DNA of 64,000 bases from Prorocentrum cordatum (Eukaryota; Sar; Dinophyceae; Prorocentrales; Prorocentraceae): positions 188,001-252,000 of the forward strand of contig CAUYUJ010016072.1 in NCBI GenBank assembly GCA_963575745.1, in the 5' to 3' direction. Under the pieces are notes generated by a model, which made no database searches, was not told the origin of the DNA, and was given only the letters and a program-made list of their open reading frames with translations. Each line of letters opens with the position of its first letter. Positions within the stretch are counted from its first letter, which is position 1. A program made the position numbers and the translations under genes. Below, piece by piece: positions 51,345 to 59,947 of this stretch.

Positions 51345-51436
51345 CATGGGGGTGCGTGCACATTAATGACTTAGCGAGGTTTGGGTTGTCGGTCTCGTCG
51401 ATCCTCATCGTGTCACTCAGTAGTCATCCTGGCTCC
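51345..51436 (+). repeat. Split direct repeat A1
   Basis: 92 bp starting CATGGGGGTGCGTGC and ending CATCCTGGCTCC, matching 57419-57510 with two mismatches (G/T near the start, G/A in GGTCTCGTCG). Lies immediately before the gag-like ATG (51450). Confidence 0.95.
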
Positions 51437-51449
51437 AAAGTTTCACCGC

Positions 51450-53039
51450 ATGCAGTCTGCGGTTGGAGTCCTTCTGGCCACTCTCACCGTCATCCCCCGC
51501 GGCGCGGCCGCTTGGACGTGGCGCGGCGAGCCCTCCGTTCCTCGGTCCGCTGCCGAGCATGGCGGCTTGGAGGTGATCTTGCCTTCGCCTCACGCGGAGG
51601 TCGAGGTGGGCTGCCCCGAGTCGACGGCTGCGCCCACGACCGTCGAGGACATCGTGAGACGGGGGAAGGCCGAGGACTGTGTGTGCGTCGTCGATCGCCA
51701 GTCATACGAGAGGGACCCTTGCCACGAGAGGGTCGAGACGGGCCGTGGGCTTCGCGCGGCCGTCGGACTCGTTGACAGATGGTGGATGCTGACCCCGCGT
51801 GGGGACTTTCACGATGAAGATATCTGTCTGGAGGGCGAGGAGGGCGAGAGGTTGATGGTGCTCGACCTGATCGTCTGCTGCCCCGCCTCGCTCCGCGGGA
51901 AGTTTTACACGTTCACGGCCGACGCCCACCCCTCGACCTGCCTGATTCGTTGGGAGGCCGGGGCCGCGGTCGCGCGGATGCGGGGCGCTGACCAGGAGCC
52001 GACGCCGTTGACGCAGCTCGTGAGCGACCAGGGCCAGCTCGTCCCCTTGCCTGGGGTCGGCCGCCTCAGGCGCCTCGGGGCCACGCCCGCCGCGGGCGTC
52101 GGTGGGCCACCCGCTACGGTGGGAAGCACGGACCCTCTCCCCGTCGGCGACGGCGCGGCCGAGGGTGGGTCGGGCGCCCAGGCGCCCTCCCTGGTTGTGC
52201 TCCATGAGAGGCCCGCGCTCCGCGGCGATTGGGCATGGCTCATCACAGAGAATGCCGAGGGCTCCGACACGCTAGGCATTGAGGCCACCCTCCGAGCTGA
52301 CGGCATCACGGCCACCCGCACTGACGCCCTCGCTTTGCGCCACTGCGGCTGCCTGCGCCCCCGAGGTCAGGGCCCTCCTGTTGCTGGGCCCGACGCCTTC
52401 GGCGACGACGTCCGCTAGCTGTGGGTTGACTGCGGCGAGGTCGACGAGGGTTTCGAGGCCAGGAAGAAGACCGACCAGGAGAGCAGGGAGGGGCCCTTCG
52501 ACGGCATCGAGGTCCAGGGCCCCCCTGGGCCCCTCCACCTTGCGCGCCTCGTCGAGCGCAACGGCGGTAGTCCGAGGCGCGGGTGGGGGGAGTTCGCGCG
52601 GAGCAACGACAGCGGGAAGAACGACAGGGTCTTCCACGAGATTGTTACTCTCACGGAGAGTTCGGAATTGTTCGGCGAGCACTACCAGCTCAACCTCGGC
52701 GCGTCGGCGTGCATCGGGAGGCTGGTGTGCCACATGCTCGGGTTGATCGACGCGTGCTCCTCGGGCAACGCCGTGCCGACCTGGCACGTGGCGCCGATCT
52801 ACGAGGGCGAGGCCAGCTACGGTGACGCCGTCGCCGTCGCCCTCCTCAAGTGGGGCGTCAGCGAGCTGAAGGATCAGAGCGAGATGGAGACCTTCTGCGC
52901 TCGCCTGCCCCGCCCATCTGGTGGGGGCGACGGGGCGGGCTGTCAGGGCGCCACCGGCGGCGGCCGCGGCCGCGACGGCGGCGGCGGTCGGGGCGGGCGG
53001 GGCGGCATGGCAGGCCCCGCAGCCCCGAGCAATGATTGA
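51450..53039 (+). pseudogene. Gag-like ORF of the YR element, one internal stop
   Basis: From ATG 51450 the frame runs to TGA 53037-53039, 529 codons, broken only by one TAG at 52416-52418. The first part is acidic with Trp-rich pieces (TVIPRGAAAWTWRGEP; DRWWMLTPRGDFHDEDICLE); the part after the stop reads NDRVFHEIVTLTESSELFGE, YQLNLGASACIGRLVCHMLG and ALLKWGVSELKDQSEMETFC, and ends in a Gly/Arg-rich tail. Position and style match the gag-like protein before this pol type in dinoflagellates (inference). No zinc knuckle is seen. The single TAG could be a decay mutation, a sequencing error or a read-through signal; the frame continues unshifted for 206 codons after it. Confidence 0.6.
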
Positions 53040-53617
53040 GCAGGATGACGGACCGTGGACAGGCCCTCCACGCCGCGGCCCGCTGAAGGTGGGAGATTTT
53101 CGGGCGCCTGGTCGCCCCCGTCTTTTTGAGCAGTTCCCGCTGGCCGTACCTCGGCGGGAACGCGCTCCTGGCGCTGGCGGTCGACGCGCTGCGCGCTATT
53201 GCGCGTTCGGGGCCACGTCCGACAACTGGTGGAAGGGGCGTCTAATGCACTTAATTGGCTTGCGAAGACAGATGATCACCGCCCGCCTGGGGTTCGAGGT
53301 CGCCCAGGCCACGCCAGCGCATCGGCAGGCGGTCGTGAGGCCGCTCCCCGACTTGACGAGAGCCTGGCTTACCTCGAAGCTCTGGCGGAGCTTCAAGCAC
53401 GTGACAGGGGTCGCGACTCTTACACGCCGCCAGAAGCGGCCCTTCGGGAGCTGCTCTGTGACAAGGCATCTGGCTACAGGATGGATGCCACATCGACTAC
53501 ACTCGCGCCTTACCAGCGTGGTCGGGTCTCCCTGCCCGAGAAGCGCGCCGCCGCGCCGCTCTCTCGGATTTGGCGGGCGACCGTGGACGATCTTACCTGG
53601 CGGGCGCAGGGGGGCGC
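53040..53617 (+). pseudogene. Pol N-terminal spacer, frame-shifted
   Basis: 53199-53600 reads in one frame as SLAYLEALAELQARDRGRDS, YTPPEAALRELLCDKASGYR and GRVSLPEKRAAAPLSRIWRA, then TVDDLTWRAQGG. The following RT ORF is in another frame; the change falls at a run of six G at about 53609-53614. Before 53199 the frame is unclear and at least one further shift is needed to connect to gag. Confidence 0.5.
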
Positions 53618-55381
53618 ATGCTGGACCCGACCGCTGGTGACTTGAGTGATGATGCTGGCGAGCGGTGCTACGTCGACCCCCAGCTCGCCAACAATCCCAC
53701 GCTCTACGCCCGCTTCATTCGCGACCTCAAGGCCAGGGACATGCTGGTCTTCGGCCGCTGGGCCTATGAGCGAACAGGTCTTTTCTTAGCACGCAAGAAG
53801 TCGGGGAAGCTTCGCCTCATACTGGACGCACGGCGGACCAATCGGAGGTTCTCTCCGGCGCCGCACGTCGACCTTTTGACGGCCGAGGGTTTGGGCCGAA
53901 TTGAGGTGGAGCCCCCTGACGGACGCGACTATTCATCCTTGTATTGCGGCACCGCAGACGTTCAAGACGCCTTCCACAGGATGGGCATCCCTCCATGGTT
54001 GTCGAGATGGTTCGGCATGCCTCAAGTTCGTGCAGGCGACGTGGGCATCGCGCAGACCCTGGATGGCGGCGTGGGCCCCGACGATCTGATCACGCCTATG
54101 CCTCGACGCCTGCCCATGGGTTTCTCGTGGAGCTTGTTTCTGGCGCAGGACATCGAGGAGGAGGTCCCCAGCAAGGTTTTGGGCCGCGCCGAGCTCCTTC
54201 AGGACCGAGGCCGCCCGCTGGTGCTCACGCTGCGCGGCAAGCTTGCCACGAGCACGAGGCACTACACCTACGTGGACAACATCGGCGTCTTCAGCTCCGA
54301 CGGAAGGATCGTGGCCTCTAGGCTCGAGGACGTCTGCGCGGCCTTCGAGGCGAGGGGCCTCGCCGCGCATGAGGCACCCACCTCCGACTCGGGCGCGGAG
54401 GCCCTGGGCGTTCTATTGGACGGTCGGCGGCGACACACCAGGTTGACATCCAAGCGGTTTTGGCGAGCGCGGGGCGCCCTGCTCGCCCTCGCTGCTCGTC
54501 GCCGCGCCGCAGGCCGCCAGGTGGAGGCCGTGATGGGCCACGCCGCCTTCTGCGGCCTGGTTCGGCGCGAGACGCCCGCGGCGTTCTCCACCGTGTGCCC
54601 GTTCATCAGGAGGCACTACGACGAGCCCGTCACGCTCTGGGCCTCCGTGCAGGACGAGCTTCGCGTGTTCGCTGGCCTCATGGTTATGCTGGTCCCCAGT
54701 TGGGAGTCCGACTGGGGCCCGCTCGTGTTGGCCACCGACGCCTCGGAGTGGGGTTGCGGCATCTGCTCGCGCTGGTTCGACCCCGTGGACGTTGCCACGG
54801 TGGGCCGCTGCAGGGAACGAGACCGCTACCTCTCCGAGGACCACGTGGCTGCTAGGGCGGCCGCCCTTGGCGGGGAGGCTGCCTCGCCCTCGCCCGAGAG
54901 CATCGGCGTGGAGGGCTGCCAGGGCCGTGACGACCTACTCCCCGACCCTGGCTTCTCGGAGGTGCCCACCTTCATGACCGAGCAGGCCGCCTGGACTACC
55001 GTTGGCGGGTGGAGGTACAATCAGGTTGAGGATATCATGGTGCTCGAGGCGCGCGCCCTCCTTCTTGGATTGGAGCGAGTGGGCCGCGCGCGCTTTGGAC
55101 GCAACGTTCGACAGGTCCTCTTTGCTGACAACCTCGGCCTCGTGCTTTCTGTCGGCAGGTGGCGCTGCCGTAATTTCAAGCTTTTGGCCATCCTGAGGAG
55201 GATGGCCGCCTGGTGCCTCAGCCGCAACATTCACTTGTCCGCGCGGTGGATCCCGTCGGAAGAGAAACCCGCCGACGGCCCTTCTCGTCTCTACCAGCCT
55301 TCCGCTCGGCATGCTGTTTGTAAGGAGGGCGATGTTGCCCGACCCCCTCGCTTAAAGCACGCCCCCCATTGGTTTGAATAA
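53618..55381 (+). CDS. Reverse transcriptase-RNase H of the YR element
   Basis: Open from before 53570; the first ATG in frame is 53618 (MLDPTAGDLSDDAGERCYVD), stop TAA at 55379-55381. Numbering from 53570: fingers RKKSGKLRLILDARRTNRRF (75-94), motif A TADVQDAFHRMG (128-139), motif B LPMGFSWSLFLAQ (181-193), motif C HYTYVDNIGVF (231-241), with YVDN in place of the usual YxDD. RNase H: LVLATDASEWGCGI (Asp 390), MVLEARALLLGLE (Glu 493), VLFADNLGLVLS (Asp 520) and the closing WIPSEEKPADGPSR (560-573). The last motif and the lack of a DDE integrase are typical of DIRS-like pol rather than Ty1/copia. It copies element RNA and removes the RNA strand. The RT and RNase H are intact in this copy, though the join to upstream pol is shifted. 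Confidence 0.9.
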   Translation: MLDPTAGDLSDDAGERCYVDPQLANNPTLYARFIRDLKARDMLVFGRWAYERTGLFLARKKSGKLRLILDARRTNRRFSPAPHVDLLTAEGLGRIEVEPPDGRDYSSLYCGTADVQDAFHRMGIPPWLSRWFGMPQVRAGDVGIAQTLDGGVGPDDLITPMPRRLPMGFSWSLFLAQDIEEEVPSKVLGRAELLQDRGRPLVLTLRGKLATSTRHYTYVDNIGVFSSDGRIVASRLEDVCAAFEARGLAAHEAPTSDSGAEALGVLLDGRRRHTRLTSKRFWRARGALLALAARRRAAGRQVEAVMGHAAFCGLVRRETPAAFSTVCPFIRRHYDEPVTLWASVQDELRVFAGLMVMLVPSWESDWGPLVLATDASEWGCGICSRWFDPVDVATVGRCRERDRYLSEDHVAARAAALGGEAASPSPESIGVEGCQGRDDLLPDPGFSEVPTFMTEQAAWTTVGGWRYNQVEDIMVLEARALLLGLERVGRARFGRNVRQVLFADNLGLVLSVGRWRCRNFKLLAILRRMAAWCLSRNIHLSARWIPSEEKPADGPSRLYQPSARHAVCKEGDVARPPRLKHAPHWFE

Positions 55382-55399
55382 GACCCTTGGAAATGCGGG

Positions 55400-56714
55400 A
55401 GAACCTGGGGACCAGCCCAAACCCGAAGATATGTTGACGTCTCGGTGCCTGTGCAGTCCCTTTCCGCTCGGTGCTGGCTCCCGTTCTGATCATGCCCCCC
55501 TACTGGACAAAAGGAATACGGGACCAGCTGCGCCTCGCCGAGCCTCCGTAGGCACTTTGGCTTCACCCACTTCTTATGCTTCCGAACCCCTCTACGTTGC
55601 TGTCCCGCGCTCGTATCTTCCGAGCTGTCCGCGCAAGGGCGATGCCAGCGAACCGTGCCACTCGCGGGCGCCATTTGAGCAGCAGCGCAGCCCTATCTGC
55701 ATCATGGCCTCACACTTCCCGCGCCCCTACGTCGGCGTATCGGCGAAACCTGGAGGGGCTGAAGGGCCGTGCGAGCTTGGCGCATTTCTCGGACAGCGGG
55801 GTGGTCGCGCCGTGGGCGGATCTTCGGGGCGCGCTCGACTACGACCCGAGGTTTGCGAGCGCCTCGAGCTCGGAGGCAAAGTCGGAGGCGCCCGTTAGGC
55901 CGCCCACCAGGCGTCGATGGATCGCCCCTCGAACGCGGCGGGGGGCCTTGACGAAGTTGCTGGAGTCGCCCTCCACCCCCGAGCGGTCTCACCTGACGCT
56001 CGTGGGGCCCGCGGCGGCGAGGCCGCGCGCCGAGTCGCAGTGCGCCCAAGAGGTTCACCAGTTCAGACGCTACACGGGCGTAGCCAACGTCATCGATGTC
56101 CCGCTGGGCGCCCTCGAGGGCCTGCCGGTGGAATTCATGGCCCGCCAGACCCGTCGGAGCGACTCGGCTGCCGGGGGCGTGGAGCTGATGGCCGTGCGGC
56201 CCGAGTATCTCCTCTCCCCCAGCCGCGTCGCCACCTACTGGACCGCCCACCTGAGCCCAGAGGGCAAGCATGTCCCATCGGTGGCCAAGGGTGTCGACGT
56301 AACGATCGAGTTGGACCTCGGCTGGCGGGGGGGACCTCGCATCGGTGCTGGGCGTCCCACAGTCGCGGCCCAAGGGAGAGAGCGTCTGGGACTTTCCCCT
56401 GCCCCCAGCTGGCCGCTACCGCGCAGAAGGGATCTCGGGACCTGGGGTTCAACCTTGCGGTCTGCCAGCCCCGCCTCAGCGAGACCAGCTCGGACAGGTC
56501 CCCACGCATTCGATCCTCGGCCGAGGTCAGGGAGCACGAGGGCGTAAAGTCCGACAAGCGAGTGGTTCGCTACGAGAAAGGCGCTCGGCCCCGCTCGACT
56601 ATGATGGTTCACCCGTGTTGGCCCCGCACCCACGCCGTGCTCTGCGAGGAGAGATTCGTGGAGATCTCGGCGCACGGCCTGGTGCTGCCAAAGCTCGCTT
56701 CTCATTCCCCGTGA
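55400..56714 (+). pseudogene. Tyrosine-recombinase-like region of the YR element, frame-shifted
   Basis: From about 55720 one frame reads RRNLEGLKGRASLAHFS, then ECAQEVHQFRRY-like and VANVIDVPLGALEGLPVEF; from about 56375 a second and third frame carry SVWDFPLP followed by RIRSSAEVREHEGVKSDKRV and VRYEKGARPRS, ending at TGA 56712-56714. In related dinoflagellate elements the protein after RT-RNase H ends in WxFPLP, an RH-containing helix, SxAEVxxRGxWKSDxSVxRYEK (general pattern recalled, not searched), the tyrosine recombinase C-terminus. Here the Arg-His pair of the active site is not intact in the readable frame (QPRLSETSSD). At least two frameshifts; non-functional as it stands. Confidence 0.5.
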
Positions 56715-57300
56715 ACGAGAGGAGGCTGTTTGTGCTGGTCATCGGTAGTCTCTTCATGCAGCCGAGCGAAATAGTCAAATCGGGCTTCTTAGTTAGATAC
56801 ATACCAGATCAACATTTGGGTGACGCCGTGTCTTTCCGACTAAGGTCTGGCCTCCGTGTTGGCAAGATTTGGGCAATCGTTGTCTCTCTCACTGCCGAGC
56901 TGCTGACGACAGGATTGGTTCGGCTCATCTCGGACGCATACAGATGGGAAGTTCCTTCAGTGATTAGTTGCTTCTCTTCGGTGAGTGATGCAGTTTCCTG
57001 CCGCTTCCCCGCTCTCGACCTCGATTGCCTCGTTTCACACATGTGTCGGTGCAGGGATTGTGCTCGGCTCCGTGTTTCTACTTTTATCATGCATGTGATG
57101 TCTGACGACACCACCCGCCTTGGCTTAAAGTGCCCAGGCGCTCGGGCCCGATATGGCCACAAGGAACACGGTGCCGTGCCTCGCGCCTCGGAGCTGGTCC
57201 CCAAACGTTTTCAGTTTGCCTTGGGCTTCACTGTTTTATCGGCCCTTCGAGCCCGTTACCTGACGGTGTGAGAACAGCTTCTGGTTTGGGAATCTGAATC
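56715..57300 (+). other. 3' untranslated region of the YR element
   Basis: A 308-codon + frame (56345-57271) crosses here, but after the recombinase segment its text shows no known domain. Hydrophobic piece LFVLVIGSLFMQPSEIV is noted. Treated as non-coding between the recombinase and B1. Confidence 0.45.
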
Positions 57301-57421
57301 GGGTGTGACTTTGATGGGGCGGGGCGGAGCCCTCGCCTCTTTCTGTCTCGGATCCGAGTCGCTTTGACCAGCGAGTATAGTAGAGAGAATCGTTCCCCGC
57401 TAAGAAACAAGGGTCAGTCAT
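57301..57421 (+). repeat. Split direct repeat B1
   Basis: 121 bp starting GGGTGTGACTTTGATGG and ending AACAAGGGTCAGTCAT, matching 57557-57677 with one mismatch (GATGGGGC / GATGAGGC). Confidence 0.95.
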
Positions 57422-57510
57422 GGGGGTGCGTTCACATTAATGACTTAGCGAGGTTTGGGTTGTCGGTCTCATCGATCCTCATCGTGTCACTCAGTAGTCA
57501 TCCTGGCTCC
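57419..57510 (+). repeat. Split direct repeat A2
   Basis: Copy of A1. It overlaps the last three bases (CAT) of B1, the presumed recombination core. Confidence 0.95.
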
Positions 57511-57556
57511 CCTCCCTTCTTGAGCCACTTTGGGCTCACCCGTCCCTTTCCTTCCA

Positions 57557-57677
57557 GGGTGTGACTTTGATGAGGCGGGGCGGAGCCCTCGCCTCTTTCT
57601 GTCTCGGATCCGAGTCGCTTTGACCAGCGAGTATAGTAGAGAGAATCGTTCCCCGCTAAGAAACAAGGGTCAGTCAT
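57557..57677 (+). repeat. Split direct repeat B2, right end of the YR element
   Basis: Copy of B1. A 46-bp pyrimidine-rich spacer (57511-57556) separates it from A2; in textbook split-repeat elements A2 and B2 abut or nearly do. Confidence 0.95.
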
Positions 57678-57976
57678 CTTCCTTCATCTCCTCCCGTCCT
57701 CTCCCTCGTTGCCCTCCCCCCCCGTCTCTGCGTCCTTTTCCTCCTCCCCCCCCTCTCCTTCGGCGCGCTGGCGCAGACGCCACGAGGAAGGCCTGGAAGG
57801 GGAGGTCGCTGTTGCGAGGGCGGGGCCAACCACGCTGCTTCTGTTTCCAGTGACCCCGTCGCGCGCGCGGGAGGAAAGGGAGCCTCTCGGTCGTGGGGGG
57901 GGGGGGGGGCGAGTGCCGGAAAGGCGCCCGAGCATGGCGGGGATCGGCGGGTGGTCAGCCACGTGACAGGTGTTCA
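57678..57976. other. Pyrimidine tract and G run, no gene
   Basis: CTTCCTTCATCTCCTCCCGT-type DNA to about 57765, then GC-rich DNA with a G run at 57896-57908. Confidence 0.6.
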
Positions 57977-58204
57977 GAGCCCCGAATCATCAGGGGTAAC
58001 TCAGCTCAGGGATAATTCGGGTTCCTTTTTCGGGAATCCAAACCCGAGTTACCCCGGACCCGAGTTACCCCGGATAGTTCGGGCGTCCAAGAGCCCCGAA
58101 TCATCAGGGGTAACTCGGGTCAGGGATAACTCGGGTTCCTTTTTCGGGAATCCAAACCCGACTTACCCCGGACCCGAGTTACCCCGGATAACTCGGGCGC
58201 CCAA
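57977..58204 (+). repeat. 114-bp tandem duplication rich in internal palindromes
   Basis: Two units (57977-58090 and 58091-58204), each starting GAGCCCCGAATCATCAGGGG and differing at about seven positions. Within each unit GGGGTAACTCGGG, CCCGAGTTACCCC, CGGGTTCC, GGAATCCAAACCCG and a second CCCGAGTTACCCCGG can pair with each other in several ways. Confidence 0.85.
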
Positions 58205-58974
58205 GGTGTGGAGCATCATTGTCCACATTTATTTACCCAGAGAAGCAGCAACAGCAACAACAACAGCAGCGTGAGCGCAGGAGCACAGACCGCCGGGTTT
58301 GTTGCGATTCCTCGTGATCGTCTTTCTCATGTTGTCAAATCTAGTTTCTCTTGCATGTCAGTTTCCTGTCATGTTTTTCTGTTGCACCGTGTTCCTCTTG
58401 CTTTTCCTCACCGCTTCATCGCGATGGCGGACAAAAGCTGTTGAGGCTGAGGCACACGCACCCCTCACAGACCACGACGTCGTTTCGCAGGCTGCCCGCG
58501 AGAGCCGAAGGTCTTCGGAGGCCACCTGGAGGCCTCTTGAAAAACCTTCCTCGATCCTCCTCTTGCCCCCCATCCCCCCTCTTGTCCCCCACCCCATTTA
58601 TCGTCCTCCTTCTTCCTTGTTCTTCGATCCTCCGTGATCTTCAAAGGGGGCGACGCTCGCGATGATAAACGTGCACCTGGACTGTAGCGTGGGGCTCGAC
58701 GGTCCAACACATGTTCCTAATGTGATGCAGCTGACGAGGGTGGTGAAGTCCTTGGGGGTATCGTGCGACTGAAGGCGTTCAGGGGCGACCTCCTCATAAC
58801 TCGGATTTGTTGTCAAGACCCCCCCCGGGGTTATCGCTAGCACCGCTTAGAAAACAATCCCGAGGCCCCAGTGTAGCAGGGCGATAGCTTTAGCATTGAA
58901 AAACAAGGGGGAGGGACATGTGGGACGAAAAAAGAGATGCGTTGAGAAGGGTTGGGGGAACACATAGAAAAAGA
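58205..58974. other. No gene recognised
   Basis: A CAGCAACAGCAACAACAAC run at 58245-58268 and a pyrimidine-rich tract at 58545-58635. No supported frame. Confidence 0.5.
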
Positions 58975-59215
58975 GCGCCTGAGTGCGAGCGTGTCTGAAC
59001 GTGGGTGTGAGCGCATGTGAAAGCGAGTGTCTGAGTGCGTGCGAGTGTGTCTGCGTGCGTCTGAATGCGAGCGAGTGCGAGCGCGTCTGATTTTAAATAT
59101 GGTAGGGTGCCTGAGTGGGGCCTGAATGTGAGCGCGAGTATGCATGAGTGCGAATGTGTCTCAGAGGGGCAAGTCTGGGCTGAGTGTGTCTGAGTGTGGT
59201 TGACTCGGACCAAGG
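58975..59215 (+). repeat. Degenerate GTGTCTGAGTGCGAGCG tract
   Basis: GAGTGCGAGCGTGTCTGAA, GAGTGCGTGCGAGTGTGTC and similar words recur every 10-25 bp. A (GA)n run follows at 59238-59268. Confidence 0.55.
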
Positions 59216-59302
59216 CTAAATCTGAGTAGAAGGTGGAGGAGAGAGAGAGAGAGAGAGATAGAGAGAGACGTCGCGATACTGGTGACGAGGATGGTTGGCT
59301 TT

Positions 59303-59947
59303 TCACCGAGAGCTGAAAGCTAAGTGCTGACCTCTTGCGAAAGTTGAGCCCTCCTCTATGCTCCTAACTCGCACTGGGGCGGCGAGATCTCTCGAGGCTG
59401 GGCTGGGTGCACTGGGCCTGCTGCGCTGAGAGTTGACCTGAGGAGCCAGAAGTAGACTAAGCCTTCCAGCTCCCTCCGAGGTGCGGCTGCGCACCGCGGT
59501 GCAGACCTGCGCTGAAAAAACCTGCGCTGAGAACTGGCCGTCGAAAAAAAAACATAGAAGTGGCCGAGCGCTGGAACTGAGCATTGTCCTCCATTGAGAA
59601 AGATCCTTGAGCTCGGTAGTTTGTTCTATAGAAAACACTGCTCCCCCGGAGGCCCCGCGCAGACAGCCCCGCGGGGCCCGAGTGGCCCTGGCGACCCTTG
59701 CGGCCCTGAGGTCAGGCTCACTTCGCGCCCTGAGGGCGACGAAGTCGACCTGCTGCTCGACTGGGGACTGCGCGGCCACGGCTGAGACCTGCGCGGTCTG
59801 ATCGCACCCGCCGCGGAGGCCGTGGAGCTCCTGGCGCCATTGCGTTGCCAGCAGTTGCCCGATGGCGCGGATCATCGGCGCGTCCGCGCTTGACTCTTGG
59901 ATCGTGAAGTTGATGATGGCAGAGAGTTGGCGCTTCAACCCTGACAT
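59303..59947 (-). CDS. Unrecognised open frame, 214 codons
   Basis: An ATG-initiated minus frame beginning MSGLKRQLSAIINFTIQESS, followed by APMIRAIGQLLATQWRQELH and QSPVEQQVDFVALRARSEP, which looks like genuine helical protein for the first 80 residues. After that it becomes Arg/Ala-rich and then carries C-F-F-F and Q-V-F-S-A-Q words of uncertain worth. No domain recognised. Could be the first exon of a host gene or the gag of a minus-strand retroelement. Confidence 0.3.
   Translation of the reverse strand: MSGLKRQLSAIINFTIQESSADAPMIRAIGQLLATQWRQELHGLRGGCDQTAQVSAVAAQSPVEQQVDFVALRARSEPDLRAARVARATRAPRGCLRGASGGAVFSIEQTTELKDLSQWRTMLSSSARPLLCFFFDGQFSAQVFSAQVCTAVRSRTSEGAGRLSLLLAPQVNSQRSRPSAPSPASRDLAAPVRVRSIEEGSTFARGQHLAFSSR

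Larger units (their letters stand above)
51345..57677 (+). mobile_element. Tyrosine-recombinase-type (DIRS order) retrotransposon with split direct repeats
   Basis: Structure: repeat A1 (51345-51436), gag-like ORF (51450-53039), pol spacer and RT-RNase H (53100-55381), a decayed tyrosine-recombinase-like region (55400-56714), then B1 (57301-57421), A2 (57419-57510) and B2 (57557-57677). The order A1 - genes - B1 - A2 - B2 is the split-direct-repeat layout known from Ngaro- and PAT-type elements, which integrate through a circular intermediate by a tyrosine recombinase and lack LTRs and DDE integrase. A1 and A2 differ at two of 92 positions and B1 and B2 at one of 121, suggesting recent activity. 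Outer joints are CGC|CATGGGG and GTCAT|CTTCC; the B1-A2 joint reads GTCATGGGG, exactly what circularising the outer ends on a shared CAT would give. Length 6333 bp. Confidence 0.85.

Noticed and set aside
56345-57271. 308-codon + frame at the 3' end of the YR element
   Set aside because: Only a short piece (SVWDFPLP) agrees with the recombinase; most of the rest lacks recognisable content and spans the presumed untranslated region.
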